Position numbers and translations under genes: made by a program. DNA of 64,000 bases from Micromonospora pisi (GTDB taxonomy: Bacteria; Actinomycetota; Actinomycetes; Mycobacteriales; Micromonosporaceae): the NCBI RefSeq assembly GCF_003633685.1, contig NZ_RBKT01000001.1, forward strand, positions 6,510,001 to 6,574,000, read 5' to 3'. The notes beneath the pieces were generated by a model. That model was not told the origin of the DNA and ran no database searches. It saw nothing but the letters and a program-made list of their open reading frames with translations. Below are positions 28,252 through 38,239 of this stretch, piece after piece (within the stretch, counting starts at the first letter, position 1; each line of letters begins with the position of its first letter).

Positions 28252-30272
28252 CTCGTCGTCTCGGGGGCGGGGGCGGGGGCGGGCGCGGGTGCGCTCGGCG
28301 CGGTGGTCGGCGGTGTACCGGGGTGCCGCACGGTGAAGACGTGCGCGGGCTGGTGCGGGTCGAGGCCGACCACGTTGTGTTGGCCCCACTCGTACCGGGC
28401 GCCGCTCAGTTCGTCGTAGACAGTGAACCGGTCGGACCAGTCCAGCCCGAGCGCGGGCAGGTCGAGGCTGAGGTTGGCCCACTGGGCGTGGTAGGGGTCG
28501 AGCGAGCAGGCCACCAGCACGGTGTTGCCGGTCTGCGGGTCCCGTTTGGACCAGCAGAGCAGTTGTGGGTTGTCGCTGTGGTGGAACCGCAGGTTGCGCA
28601 GCCAGTGCAGCGCCGGGTTCCTCCGCCGTACGGCGTTGAGCCGGGCGATGAACGGGGCCAGGGACCGCCCCTGCGACTCGGCCGCCGTCCAGTCCCGGGG
28701 CCGCAGTTCGAACTTCTCGCTGTCCCGGTACTCCTCGCCGCCGGGCAGCGCCTCGTGTTCGAGGAGTTCGAAGCCGGCGTAGATGCCCCAGGAGGGGGAG
28801 AGGAGGCTGGCCAGCACCGTACGGATCTTGAAGATCGACGGTACGCCGTGCTGGAGCGGCTCGGGCAGGATGTCCGGGGTGTTGGGCCAGAAGTTCGGCC
28901 GCATGTAGTCCGCCGCCGCCAGCAGTTCGGCGCAGTACTCGCGCAGCTCGTCGGCGCTGTTGCGCCAGCTGAAGTAGGTGTACGACTGGGTGAACCCGAT
29001 TTTGCCGAGGCCGTGCATGACGGCCGGCCGGGTGAACGCCTCGGCGAGGAAGAGCACGTCCGGGTCGAGGCGCTTGACCTCGCGGATCAGCCACTGCCAG
29101 AAGTCGAACGGCTTGGTGTGCGGGTTGTCCACCCGGAAGATCCGGATGCCCTGCCCGACCCAGTGGGTGACCACCCGCAGGATCTCGGCCCGGATTCCCT
29201 CCGGGTCCCGGTCGAAGTCGAGCGGGTAGATGTCCTGGTACTTCTTCGGTGGGTTCTCCGCGTACGCGATCGACCCGTCGGCGAGGGTGGTGAACCACTC
29301 CGGGTGTTCGGTCACCCAGGGGTGGTCCGGCGCGGCCTGAAGTGCCAGGTCCATCGCGACCTCGAGGCCGACCTCGTTGGCCGAGGCGACGAACCGGCGG
29401 AAGTCCTCGATGGTGCCGAGGTCGGGGTGGATGGCGTCGTGTCCGCCCTCGGCGGCGCCGATCGCCCAGGGCGAGCCGACGTCGTCGGCCGACGCGGTCA
29501 GGGAGTTGTTGCGGCCCTTGCGGTTGATCCGGCCGATCGGGTGGATCGGCGGCAGGTAGAGCACGTCGAAGCCCATCGCGGCGACGCCCGGCAGCCGGCT
29601 GGCGGCGCTGGCGAAGGTGCCGTGTTCGGCCGGTTTGCCCTCGGACGGCGGGGCGATCCCCTCGGAGCGGGGAAAGAACTCGTACCAGGCGGAGAAGAGG
29701 GCGCGTGGCCGGTCGGTCCAGATCGGATGGTCGTCGCTGCGGGTGACCAGGCGTCGTACCGGATGTTCCCAGAGCAGCTCGGCCAGGTCGAGGGCGGGGC
29801 GCAGCCGCAGGTGCAGCGGCAGTTCCGGGTCACGCAGCGCCGCCGCGGCGGCCTTCACGTCGCCTTGCGCGTCGGGCGGGACCAGCGCCGACGCCGCGTC
29901 CATCAACGCCGCCCCCTCGGCGAGGTCGTTGCCGAGTTCGGCCACGTCCTGCCCGGCGGCGGTCTTCTTGGTGACCGCGTCGCGCCAGGTCAGGTACGGG
30001 TCGTCGAACGCCTCGACGGCGTACGTCCAGGCGCCGACGGCGTCCGGCACGATGTTCGCGTACCACCGGTCGTCCCAGTCCGGGCGCATCCGGGTGAACG
30101 GTCGTGACACCCCGTCCGGGCCGGTCCAGACGACGTTGCAGCCGAGCGCCCGATGCCCCTCCCGGTAGGCCCGCGCGCTGACCGGCACCAGTTCGCCCAC
30201 CACCGCCTTGGCGGGGTAGCGACCGCACGCCACCGCCGGGGTGATCTCTTCGATCGGAAACCGTCCCGTCAC
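28248..30272 (-). CDS. glgE: Alpha-1,4-glucan:maltose-1-phosphate maltosyltransferase
   Basis: 674 residues from GTG 30272. It has the N-terminal helical/beta domain of GlgE ([17 protein letters not shown]). The GH13_3 barrel has the nucleophile Asp in [13 protein letters not shown] and the acid Glu in [11 protein letters not shown], plus NSAD and the [11 protein letters not shown] region. It transfers maltosyl units from maltose-1-phosphate to alpha-glucan. The last 20 residues are a low-complexity Pro-Ala tail encoded by GGGGGC repeats (plus strand 28263 onward) just before the glgB start. The upstream ribosome site (AGGTTGG) is weak, so the start could be elsewhere. The glgE-glgB order matches mycobacteria. 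Confidence 0.95.
28263..28286. repeat. GGGGGC hexanucleotide microsatellite
   Basis: At least three exact GGGGGC units, followed by degenerate ones, encode the Pro-Ala repeat at the GlgE C-terminus. The tract ends about 12 nt from the glgB ATG. Slippage by whole units would change tail length without breaking the frame. Confidence 0.7.
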
Positions 30273-30359
30273 GGTTGCCAACCTACTGCCCCGGCCGCCC
30301 GGCCGCCCGGTTGAAATCCGATCGTCCGGTCGCACCGCAGCCCGGAGCGGTTTTCTTGA

Positions 30360-31601
30360 TCAGGTGAGCGGGAGCACCGAGCGGTAGACCCCCATCGTCC
30401 GGTCGGCGATGGCGTCCCAGGAGAAGTGCTCGACCGCCCGGCTCCGTCCCGCCCGGCCGAACGCGGCCGTCCGGTCGGGGTCCGCGAGCAGGGTGTTGAG
30501 CGCCGCCGCCAGGTCGGCGACAAAGCGTTCGGGCGCCAGTGGGGTGCCGGTGCCGTCGTTGGCCTGTTCGATGCCGACGAGCAGACCGGTCTCCCCGTCC
30601 GTGACCACCTCGGGGATGCCCCCGGTGGCGGTGGCGACGACGGCGGTCTCGCAGGCCATCGCCTCCAGGTTGACGATCCCCATCGGCTCGTAGATCGACG
30701 GGCAGGCGAAGACCGTGGTGTGGCTCAACACCTGGATCACCTCGTGCTTGGGCAGCATCTCGGCCACCCAGACCACCCCGTCCCGGGTGGCGCGCAGTTC
30801 CGCCACCAACGACTCCACCTCGGCCGCGATCTCGGCCGTGTCCGGGGCACCGGCGAGCAGCACCAGTTGGGTCTCCGGCGGCAGCGACCGGGCCGCCCGG
30901 AGCAGGTACGGCAGGCCCTTCTGCCGGGTCACCCGACCGACGTACGTCACGCTGGGGCGGTCCGGGTCCACGCCGAGGCGGCGCAGTACGTCGGTGCCGG
31001 GGTCCGGGGCGTACTGCCGGGTGTCGATCCCGTTGTGGACCACCCGGACCCGTTCGGCCGGCACCTCCGGGTAGGCGGCGAGCAGGTCGCGTTTCATGCC
31101 GGCGGAGACCGCGATCACCGCGTCGGCGGCGCCCAGCGCGGTCCGTTCGCTCCAGGAGGAGAGGGCGTAGCCGCCGCCGAGCTGCTCGGCTTTCCACGGC
31201 CGCAGTGGCTCCAGGCTGTGCACCGTCACCACGTGCGGCACCCCGTGCAGCAGCTTGGCGACGTGGCCGGCGAGGTTGGCGTACCAGGTGTGGCTGTGCA
31301 CCAGGTCGGTGCCGGCGCATCCGGCGGCCATGGCCAGGTCGACTCCCATGGTGCGCAGCGCCGGGTTGGCGCCGGCCAGCTCGACCGGCTCCGGGTACGC
31401 GGTCACCCCGGCGGGATCGTCTGGGCCGGTACGCGGCGAGCCGAAGCAGTGCACCCGCAGGTCGGCCAGGCGGCGCAGTTCCCGGGCGAGGTACTCCACG
31501 TGCACTCCGGCCCCGCCGTACACCTCGGGCGGGTACTCGCGGGTGAGCAGGTCGATCCGGAGTCGTCCGTCGTCGGGAGCGGTTTCGGCCACGTTCCGCA
31601 C
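30360..31601 (-). CDS. glgM: GT4 glycosyltransferase, maltose-1-phosphate synthase/glycogen synthase (GlgM/GlgA type)
   Basis: 413 residues from GTG 31601. It is a GT-B fold of family GT4: N-terminal LTREYPPEVYGGAGVHVEYLARELRRL, VTVHSLEPLRPWKAEQLGG, and the donor-site SIYEPMGIVNLEAMACETAVVATATGGIPEVV with the conserved E-x7-E. Its length and wording match the actinobacterial enzyme first called GlgA (Rv1212c) and shown to make maltose-1-phosphate from ADP-glucose. The gene is divergent from glgC, as in Mycobacterium, so the ADP-glucose maker and user share one 63-bp promoter region. The product feeds GlgE. Confidence 0.88.
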   Translation of the reverse strand: MRNVAETAPDDGRLRIDLLTREYPPEVYGGAGVHVEYLARELRRLADLRVHCFGSPRTGPDDPAGVTAYPEPVELAGANPALRTMGVDLAMAAGCAGTDLVHSHTWYANLAGHVAKLLHGVPHVVTVHSLEPLRPWKAEQLGGGYALSSWSERTALGAADAVIAVSAGMKRDLLAAYPEVPAERVRVVHNGIDTRQYAPDPGTDVLRRLGVDPDRPSVTYVGRVTRQKGLPYLLRAARSLPPETQLVLLAGAPDTAEIAAEVESLVAELRATRDGVVWVAEMLPKHEVIQVLSHTTVFACPSIYEPMGIVNLEAMACETAVVATATGGIPEVVTDGETGLLVGIEQANDGTGTPLAPERFVADLAAALNTLLADPDRTAAFGRAGRSRAVEHFSWDAIADRTMGVYRSVLPLT

Positions 31602-31652
31602 ACTAGTCCAGCCTGTTGCCTCGTACGACTGGTGCGAACGGCCGGGTGTGGT

Positions 31653-31658
31653 TAGCGT
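31653..31658 (+). promoter_or_regulatory. -10 box TAGCGT, probable leaderless glgC transcript
   Basis: TAGCGT ends 6 nt before the glgC ATG (31665), and there is no Shine-Dalgarno. A -35 is not obvious. Confidence 0.45.
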
Positions 31659-31664
31659 CGGTAC

Positions 31665-32897
31665 ATGTCGCCGAAGGTCCTCGCCATCGTCCTGGCTGGC
31701 GGCGAGGGCAAGCGCCTGATGCCGCTCACCGCCGACCGGGCCAAGCCGGCCGTGCCGTTCGGCGGCATGTACCGAATGATCGACTTCGTCCTGTCCAACC
31801 TGGCCAACGGCGGCTACCTCAAGATCGTCGTGCTGACCCAGTACAAGTCGCACTCCCTCGACCGGCACGTCACCATGACCTGGCGGATGTCGAACCTGCT
31901 CGGCAACTACGTCGCCCCGGTCCCCGCCCAGCAGCGCCGTGGACCCTGGTGGTTCGCCGGCTCGGCGGACGCGATCTACCAGAGCTTCAACCTGATCAAC
32001 GACGAGAAGCCGGACTACGTGATCGTGTTCGGCGCGGACCACATCTACCGGATGGACCCCCGGCAGATGGTGGCCGACCACATCGCCTCCGGAGCCGGCG
32101 TCACCGTCGCCGGGATCCGCCAGCCGCTGCACCAGGCCGACCAGTTCGGTGTGATCGAGGTGGGGCCCGACGGCCGCCGGATCCAGGCGTTCCGGGAGAA
32201 GCCCACCGACGCCCGGGGGCTGCCGGACTCGCCGGGGGAGATCTACGCCTCGATGGGCAACTACGTCTTCACCACGAAGGTGCTCTGCGAGGCGGTCGAG
32301 CGCGACGCGGCGGACAAGTCCAGCCGGCACGACATGGGCGGCAGCATCATCCCGATGCTCGTCGACCGGGGCGAGGCGAACGTCTACGACTTCCGCGACA
32401 ACGAGGTGCCGGGCAGCACCGAGCGGGACCAGGGCTACTGGCGCGACGTCGGGACGCTCGACTCGTTCTACGAGGCGCACATGGACCTGATCGCCATCCA
32501 CCCGATCTTCAACCTCTACAACTCGGCCTGGCCGATCTACACCGACCACCCGCCGTGGCCACCGGCCAAGTTCGTGCACGGCTGGCAGGAGCGGGTGGGA
32601 CGCGCCGTGGGCTCGATGATCTCACCCGGGGTGATCGTCTCCGGGGCGCTGGTGGAGAACTCGGTGGTCTCGCCGAACGTCCGGGTCAACTCGTGGGCGC
32701 ACGTCGAGGGTTCGGTGCTGATGGAGGGCGTGGACATCGGCCGGCACGCGGTGGTGCGCAACGCGATCCTGGACAAGTTCGTGGTGGTCCCCGAGGGGGC
32801 CGAGATCGGCGTGGACCTGGAGCGTGACCGGACCCGCTACACCGTCTCCGAGGCCGGGATCGTCGTCATCGGAAAGGGCCACCGGGTCGAGCCGTAA
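31665..32897 (+). CDS. glgC: Glucose-1-phosphate adenylyltransferase
   Basis: 410 residues. The N-terminal pyrophosphorylase domain opens with [26 protein letters not shown]. The [10 protein letters not shown] segment carries the metal Asp, and IQAFREKP the conserved Glu-Lys. A left-handed beta-helix hexapeptide region follows from about residue 295 ([13 protein letters not shown] onward). It makes ADP-glucose from glucose-1-phosphate and ATP, the committed donor for GlgM. It is probably leaderless, and is followed by pgm 68 nt downstream on the same strand. Confidence 0.95.
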   Translation: MSPKVLAIVLAGGEGKRLMPLTADRAKPAVPFGGMYRMIDFVLSNLANGGYLKIVVLTQYKSHSLDRHVTMTWRMSNLLGNYVAPVPAQQRRGPWWFAGSADAIYQSFNLINDEKPDYVIVFGADHIYRMDPRQMVADHIASGAGVTVAGIRQPLHQADQFGVIEVGPDGRRIQAFREKPTDARGLPDSPGEIYASMGNYVFTTKVLCEAVERDAADKSSRHDMGGSIIPMLVDRGEANVYDFRDNEVPGSTERDQGYWRDVGTLDSFYEAHMDLIAIHPIFNLYNSAWPIYTDHPPWPPAKFVHGWQERVGRAVGSMISPGVIVSGALVENSVVSPNVRVNSWAHVEGSVLMEGVDIGRHAVVRNAILDKFVVVPEGAEIGVDLERDRTRYTVSEAGIVVIGKGHRVEP

Positions 32898-32965
32898 GGT
32901 CAGCTCATACACCCGGCGCCGCAGCACAGCAGGCTCCGCGCCAGAGCCAGGAGGAGAACACGCCG

Positions 32966-34612
32966 ATGTCGGTCCACGCCCGCGCCGGTCAGCCCGCGTC
33001 ACCCGCTGACCTGGTCGACGTACCGCACCTCGTCACCGCGTACTACACCGAGCATCCCGACCCGACCGACCCCGGTCAGCAGGTCGCGTTCGGCACGTCC
33101 GGGCACCGCGGGTCGAGCCTGAACACCGCGTTCAACGCCGACCACATCGCCGCGATCACGCAGGCCACCTGCGAATACCGGCGTGAACAGGGGGTCGACG
33201 GCCCGCTCTTCCTCGCCCGGGACACGCACGCGCTCTCCGAACCGGCGATGGTGACCGCGCTCGAGGTGCTGGCGGCGAACGGGGTGACCGTGCTGATCGA
33301 CAGCCGGGACGGCTACACCCCGACCCCGGCGCTGTCACACGCGATCCTGACCCACAACCGGGGCCGTACCAGCGGCCTGGCCGACGGCATCGTGGTCACC
33401 CCGTCGCACAACCCGCCGACCGACGGCGGCTTCAAGTACAACCCCACCCACGGCGGGCCGGCGGACACCGACGCCACCCGGTGGATCCAGGACCGGGCCA
33501 ACCAGCTCCTGACCGACGGGCTCGCCGGGGTCCAGCGGATCCCGTACGCGCGCGCCCGGACGGCGCAGACCACCGACCGGTACGACTTCCTCGGCGCGTA
33601 CGTCGACGACCTGCCCTCGGTGGTCGACCTCGCGGCGGTCCGGGCGGCCGGGGTGCGGATCGGTGCCGACCCGCTCGGCGGGGCGAGCGTCGGCTACTGG
33701 GGGGAGATCGCCGAACGGCACAAGCTGGAGCTGACCGTGGTCAACCCGGCCGTCGACCCGACCTGGCGGTTCATGACGCTGGACTGGGACGGCAAGATCC
33801 GGATGGACTGTTCGTCCCCGTACGCGATGGCCTCGCTGATCGCCGCGCGGGCCGACTACCAGATCGCCACCGGTAACGACGCCGACGCCGACCGGCACGG
33901 CATCGTCACGCCGGACGCCGGACTGATGAACCCGAACCACTACCTGACCGTCGCCATCGCGCACCTGTTCCGGACCCGCTCGCAGTGGTCCCCGCAGGCC
34001 GCGATCGGCAAGACGCTGGTCTCCTCCTCGATGATCGACCGGGTCGCGGCCGACCTCGGGCGCACCCTGATCGAGGTGCCGGTGGGCTTCAAGTGGTTCG
34101 TCCCGGGGCTGCTGGACGGCTCGGTCGGGTTCGGCGGCGAGGAGAGCGCGGGCGCCTCATTCCTGCGCCACGACGGCTCGGTCTGGACCACCGACAAGGA
34201 CGGCATCCTGCTCTGCCTGCTCGCCGCGGAGATCCAGGCGAGTACGGACCGGTCACCGAGCGAGCACTACGCCGATCTGGTGGCCCGGTTCGGCGAGCCG
34301 GCGTACGCCCGGATCGACGCCCCGGCCGACCGGGCGCAGAAGGCGGCGCTGAGCAAGCTGTCGCCGGAGCAGGTGACCGCGACCGAACTGGCCGGTGAGG
34401 CGATCACCGCGACGCTGACCAACGCGCCGGGCAACGGGGCGCCGATCGGCGGGTTGAAGGTCACCACCGAATCCGGCTGGTTCGCCGCCCGCCCGTCCGG
34501 CACCGAGGACGTCTACAAGATCTATGCCGAGTCGTTCCAGGGACCGGAGCACCTGACCCGGATCCAGGAGGAGGCCCGCGCCCTCGTCACCGAGGTCCTC
34601 GACAAAGCCTGA
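32966..34612 (+). CDS. pgm: Phosphoglucomutase (alpha-D-glucose phosphate-specific)
   Basis: 548 residues from ATG 32966 with AGGAGGAG about 11 nt upstream. The phosphoserine loop is VTPSHNPP with Ser147. The metal loop is [10 protein letters not shown] and the sugar loop [12 protein letters not shown]. The C-terminal phosphate-binding [15 protein letters not shown] closes the protein. It interconverts glucose-6-phosphate and glucose-1-phosphate, supplying GlgC, and follows glgC as a likely co-transcribed gene. The family and length match bacterial Pgm of the E. coli type. Confidence 0.94.
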   Translation: MSVHARAGQPASPADLVDVPHLVTAYYTEHPDPTDPGQQVAFGTSGHRGSSLNTAFNADHIAAITQATCEYRREQGVDGPLFLARDTHALSEPAMVTALEVLAANGVTVLIDSRDGYTPTPALSHAILTHNRGRTSGLADGIVVTPSHNPPTDGGFKYNPTHGGPADTDATRWIQDRANQLLTDGLAGVQRIPYARARTAQTTDRYDFLGAYVDDLPSVVDLAAVRAAGVRIGADPLGGASVGYWGEIAERHKLELTVVNPAVDPTWRFMTLDWDGKIRMDCSSPYAMASLIAARADYQIATGNDADADRHGIVTPDAGLMNPNHYLTVAIAHLFRTRSQWSPQAAIGKTLVSSSMIDRVAADLGRTLIEVPVGFKWFVPGLLDGSVGFGGEESAGASFLRHDGSVWTTDKDGILLCLLAAEIQASTDRSPSEHYADLVARFGEPAYARIDAPADRAQKAALSKLSPEQVTATELAGEAITATLTNAPGNGAPIGGLKVTTESGWFAARPSGTEDVYKIYAESFQGPEHLTRIQEEARALVTEVLDKA

Positions 34613-34616
34613 CCAC

Positions 34617-34673
34617 GCGAAAGGAAGGGCCCCTTGTTAACGCTGTGCGTTAACAAGGGGCCCTTCCTTTCGC
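34617..34673. repeat. Palindromic element copy C, terminator
   Basis: A perfect 27-bp inverted repeat with a TGT loop begins 5 nt after the pgm stop. Arms run GCGAAAGGAAGGGCCCC...GTTAACGC and the exact complement. Compared with copy D, one base pair in the stem is changed on both sides (G-C here, A-T there), which is direct covariation evidence for a selected hairpin. Confidence 0.88.
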
Positions 34674-34775
34674 TTTTAAGCGGCTGAATGTCCCAGCGGG
34701 TTGGTATAACGGTCGAGTCATTGTGAGGGGCGTGCGACGCGGCCCTGGACGACCTACCCGTTGGGGGACGGTTTC

Positions 34776-35762
34776 TTGAACTCAAGTGTGGATCTCGCAA
34801 TTGAAACGTCCGGACTTGTGAAAATATTTGGCGCCAACCGGGCGGTCGACGGTGTTGATCTCGCCGTACCGGCCGGCACGGTCTACGGATTCCTCGGGCC
34901 GAACGGCGCGGGCAAGACCACCACCATCCGGATGCTCGCCACCCTGTTGCGCCCGGACGGCGGCGCGGGGCGGGTCTTCGGACACGACATCGTCCGCGAG
35001 GCCGACGCGGTGCGCGCCCGGGTCGGTCTGACCGGGCAGTACGCCTCGGTCGACGACGAGCTGACCGGTCGGGAGAACCTGCTGATGCTCGCCCGCCTGC
35101 TCGGCTTCGGCTGGGGCCCGGCGGGGCGGCGAGCTGACGAACTGCTCGCCGCGTTCGGGCTGACCGAGGCGGCCGGGCGGCTGGTCAAGACGTACTCCGG
35201 CGGGATGCGGCGTCGGCTGGACATCGCGGCGAGCATCGTGGTCACCCCGGACCTGCTCTTCCTGGACGAGCCGACAACCGGTCTCGACCCGCGCAGCCGC
35301 AACCAGGTCTGGGACATCGTCCGGGCGCTGGTCGCCTCCGGCACCACCGTGCTGCTCACCACGCAGTACCTGGAGGAGGCGGACCAGCTCGCCGACCGGA
35401 TCGCGGTGATCGACCACGGGCGGGTGATCGCCGAGGGGACCAGTGGTGAGCTCAAGGCGTCGGTCGGGGCCGGCGCCGTACGGGTCAGACTGCGTGAGGC
35501 CGAGCAGCGGAGCGCCGCCGAGCTGGTGCTCACCGAGGCGCTCGGCGTGCCGGTGGTGCTGGAGGCGGACCCGCTCGCCCTCTCGGCCCGGGTCGCCGAC
35601 CCGGCGCGGGTGGCGACCGCGCTCGCCGAGCTGACCCGGGCCGGGCTCGCGGTCACCGACTTCTCGCTCGGGCAGCCGAGCCTCGACGAGGTCTTTCTCG
35701 CCCTGACCGGCCACCGCGCCGAGGACGGCGCCCAGGAGAGCACCGAGGAGGTGGCGGCATGA
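34776..35762 (+). CDS. ABC transporter ATP-binding protein, DrrA-like
   Basis: 328 residues from TTG 34776, placed by GGGGGA at 34763-34768. A GTG at 34788 is the alternative. Walker [11 protein letters not shown], signature [14 protein letters not shown] and Walker [17 protein letters not shown] are followed by the H-loop-like [16 protein letters not shown]. The C-terminal [13 protein letters not shown] is the DrrA hallmark of drug/lipid exporters. It pairs with the permease gene that overlaps it by 4 nt. The exported molecule is unknown. The first 60 nt of the gene are noticeably less GC-rich than the rest. Confidence 0.88.
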   Translation: MNSSVDLAIETSGLVKIFGANRAVDGVDLAVPAGTVYGFLGPNGAGKTTTIRMLATLLRPDGGAGRVFGHDIVREADAVRARVGLTGQYASVDDELTGRENLLMLARLLGFGWGPAGRRADELLAAFGLTEAAGRLVKTYSGGMRRRLDIAASIVVTPDLLFLDEPTTGLDPRSRNQVWDIVRALVASGTTVLLTTQYLEEADQLADRIAVIDHGRVIAEGTSGELKASVGAGAVRVRLREAEQRSAAELVLTEALGVPVVLEADPLALSARVADPARVATALAELTRAGLAVTDFSLGQPSLDEVFLALTGHRAEDGAQESTEEVAA

Positions 35763-36598
35763 CCAGCACGACGACGATCGCCCGTCCGGTGGACGAGGAC
35801 GCGCTGCGTGCGGTGCTCGCCACCCGGTCGCGCCCGCCCCGTCCGAGCGCGTTCTCCGCCTCGGTGACCTTCGGTTGGCGGGCCATGCGCAAGATCCGGC
35901 ATGTGCCGGAACAGCTCTTCGACGTGACCATCTTCCCGGTGATGCTGACGCTGATCTTCACCTATCTGCTCGGCGGCGCGCTGGCCGGTTCACCCCGCGA
36001 CTACCTGCAATACCTGCTGCCGGGCATCCTGCTCCAGACGGTTGTCATGATCACCATGTACACCGGGATGACGCTGAACAACGACATCACCAAGGGGATC
36101 TTCGACCGGTTCCGTACGCTGCCGATCTGGCGGCCGTCGGCGATCGTCGGCGCCCTGCTCGGCGACGCCCTCCGCTACGCCCTCGCCTCGGCCGTGGTCA
36201 TCGGACTGGGGCTGCTCCTCGGCTTCCGTCCCGGCGGCGGGGCGATCGGCGTGCTGCTCGGGGTGCTCCTGGTGCTGCTCTTCTCGTTCAGCCTGACCTG
36301 GGTCTGGACCATGTTCGGCCTGCTGCTGCGGACGCAGAACTCGGTGCTGGGGGTGAGCATGCTGGTGCTCTTCCCGCTCACCTTCGGCAGCAACATCTTC
36401 GTCAACCCGAACACCATGCCGGGCTGGCTGGAGGCGGCGGTTCGGGCCAACCCGATCAGTCACGCGGCGACCGCGGTCCGCGGCCTGATGGCCGGTACGG
36501 CCACCGCCGGCCAGATCGGCGCGGTCCTGCTCGCCTGCCTGGTCCTGGTCGGGATCTTCGGCCCGGTCACCATGTACCTCTACCGCAACAAGCGGTAG
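35759..36598 (+). CDS. ABC-2 type transporter permease, DrrB-like
   Basis: 279 residues from ATG 35759 (ATGA overlap with the ATPase gene). Six hydrophobic segments follow a 40-residue cytoplasmic N-terminus. The conserved ABC-2 block is [26 protein letters not shown] near the C-terminus. It forms the membrane channel of a DrrAB-type exporter with the preceding ATPase; antibiotic self-resistance and lipid export are the known family roles. The unit has only these two genes. Confidence 0.88.
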   Translation: MTSTTTIARPVDEDALRAVLATRSRPPRPSAFSASVTFGWRAMRKIRHVPEQLFDVTIFPVMLTLIFTYLLGGALAGSPRDYLQYLLPGILLQTVVMITMYTGMTLNNDITKGIFDRFRTLPIWRPSAIVGALLGDALRYALASAVVIGLGLLLGFRPGGGAIGVLLGVLLVLLFSFSLTWVWTMFGLLLRTQNSVLGVSMLVLFPLTFGSNIFVNPNTMPGWLEAAVRANPISHAATAVRGLMAGTATAGQIGAVLLACLVLVGIFGPVTMYLYRNKR

Positions 36599-36648
36599 GT
36601 CGGTCACTCCGAGGTTCTCGGCGGAATCGGCGGGGCACATGTGGGGAT

Positions 36649-36710
36649 TATCCGGGGACTGGCAGTACGTGGATAAATGACGGATATCCCCGGACTGCTA
36701 GTACCTGGAT
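36649..36710 (+). promoter_or_regulatory. Imperfect tandem direct repeat upstream of the aldehyde dehydrogenase gene
   Basis: Two 26-bp repeats, 36649-36674 and 36685-36710, start with TATCC and share ACTG-N2-AGTAC-N-TGGAT, with 21 of 26 positions identical and a 36-bp period. They end 30 nt before the start codon of the gene at 36741. This suggests a regulator binding two sites in tandem. No regulator gene is adjacent. Confidence 0.5.
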
Positions 36711-36740
36711 GGTTCCGCCCGGCCGTCGCACAGTCGAGTC

Positions 36741-38168
36741 ATGACTACGTCGACCCGGGCCGTACCCGGCCACTGGATCAACGGCGAGATCGTCGCCGGA
36801 TCCCAGCAAGCCACCATTACCGTCACAAACCCAGCGAACGGTGACATCGTCGCGGAGGTGCCCGCCGGCTCCTCCGCCGATGTCGACCTCGCCGTCACCG
36901 CCGCGCGTGCCGCCTTCCCCGGGTGGGCCGCCACCTCTCCGGCACACCGCGCCGCCATCCTGAACCGCATCGGCGAGGGGCTACAGGCCCGGACCGAGGA
37001 GATCGCCACCACTCTCACCGCCGAGATGGGCTCGCCGATCAGCATGTCCCGTACCGCCCAGGTCGTCTTCCCGGTCGCGGTCGCACAGTCGTTCACCGCC
37101 CTCGCGGCCGACTTCGCCTGGACCGAGGAGGTCGGCACCTCACTGGTCGTACGCGAACCGATCGGCGTCGTCGGCGCGATCACGCCGTGGAACTTCCCGC
37201 TACAGCAGATCGTGTCCAAGCTCGCGCCCGCCCTGCTGGCGGGCAACACCATGGTCTTCAAGCCGTCCGAGGTGGCACCGCTGACCGCGCGGATCCTCGC
37301 CGAGGTGACCGCCGACGCGGGGCTGCCGCCGGGAGTCTTCAACGTCGTGTACGGCGAGGGCGCCGTCGTCGGTGAGGCGATCTCCGCCCACCCCGACATC
37401 GACATGGTGTCGTTCACCGGCTCCACCCGGGCCGGTCGGCGGATCTCCGCGGTCGCCGCGCAGACGGTCAAGCGGGTCACCCTCGAACTGGGCGGCAAGG
37501 GGGCGAACCTCATCCTCGACGGCGCCGATCTCGCCGACGCCGCCGAGAAGGGAGTGATGATGGCGTTCAGCAACGGTGGACAGGTCTGTGGGGCCTGGCC
37601 ACGGATGCTGGTCCCGGCGGCCCGGCACGACGAGATCGTGCGGCTCGTGGTCGCCGCTGCCGCCGCGTACACCGTGGGTGACCCGACGGACGAGACCACC
37701 CGGATCGGTCCGATGGCCTCGGAGGAGCACCGGCAGAAGGTCGCCGGTTACATCGAGCGCGGCATCGCCGACGGCGCGACCCTGGTGTACGGCGGACCGG
37801 GGCGGCCGGAGGGTCTGGAGAAGGGCGCGTACGTTCGGCCGACGATCTTCGCCAACGTCGACCCGTACTCCGTGATCGCCCAGGAGGAGATCTTCGGCCC
37901 GGTGCTGACGATCATCCCGTACGCGGACGAGGACCAGGCCGTCGAGATCGCCAACAGCACCCAGTACGGTCTCACCTCCGGCGTCTTCGGTGAGGGCGAG
38001 CACGCGCTCGCGGTCGCCAGGCGGCTGCGTACCGGTCAGGTGGACGTCAACGGCGGCCAGTGGAACCCGTTCGCCCCGTTCGGTGGCTACAAGCAGTCCG
38101 GCAACGGCCGCGAGTTCGGCCGGATGGGTCTCGAGGAGTTCCTGGAAACCAAGTCCATCCAGCGCTGA
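36741..38168 (+). CDS. Aldehyde dehydrogenase family protein
   Basis: 475 residues from ATG 36741; no clear Shine-Dalgarno is present. Catalytic Cys283 lies in NGGQVCGAW and the general-base Glu in LELGGKGANLIL. The cofactor loop includes PWNFPLQQIVSKLAPALLAGNTMVFKPSE, and the FTGSTRAGRRI motif follows. The C-terminal PFGGYKQSGNGREFGRMGLEEFLETKSI is complete. It is a NAD(P)-dependent dehydrogenase of the betaine/medium-chain aldehyde group with unknown substrate. It is convergent with the M14 peptidase gene, with palindromic element D between the two stops. Confidence 0.9.
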   Translation: MTTSTRAVPGHWINGEIVAGSQQATITVTNPANGDIVAEVPAGSSADVDLAVTAARAAFPGWAATSPAHRAAILNRIGEGLQARTEEIATTLTAEMGSPISMSRTAQVVFPVAVAQSFTALAADFAWTEEVGTSLVVREPIGVVGAITPWNFPLQQIVSKLAPALLAGNTMVFKPSEVAPLTARILAEVTADAGLPPGVFNVVYGEGAVVGEAISAHPDIDMVSFTGSTRAGRRISAVAAQTVKRVTLELGGKGANLILDGADLADAAEKGVMMAFSNGGQVCGAWPRMLVPAARHDEIVRLVVAAAAAYTVGDPTDETTRIGPMASEEHRQKVAGYIERGIADGATLVYGGPGRPEGLEKGAYVRPTIFANVDPYSVIAQEEIFGPVLTIIPYADEDQAVEIANSTQYGLTSGVFGEGEHALAVARRLRTGQVDVNGGQWNPFAPFGGYKQSGNGREFGRMGLEEFLETKSIQR

Positions 38169-38182
38169 TCACCCTAACCTGC

Positions 38183-38239
38183 GCGAAAGGAAGGGCCCCT
38201 TATTAACGCTATGCGTTAATAAGGGGCCCTTCCTTTCGC
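38183..38239. repeat. Palindromic element copy D, bidirectional terminator
   Basis: A perfect 27-bp stem with a TAT loop. It differs from copy C by a compensated base pair in each arm and by the loop. It sits between two convergent genes: 14 nt after the aldehyde dehydrogenase stop and abutting the TAG stop of the peptidase gene, so it can terminate both. Confidence 0.9.

Noticed and set aside
28252-29298. Possible N-terminal extension of GlgB
   Set aside because: The open frame continues upstream only because it lies inside glgE in another frame; ATG 28251 with the ATGA overlap and normal family length is the real start.
28323-30107. 594-codon plus-strand frame opposite glgE
   Set aside because: Shadow of glgE; no recognisable domain and composition typical of antisense frames in GC-rich DNA.
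34617-34673. Palindromes as a CRISPR array or IS ends
   Set aside because: Copies are single, thousands of bases apart, without spacers of regular length, and no transposase or cas gene is present.
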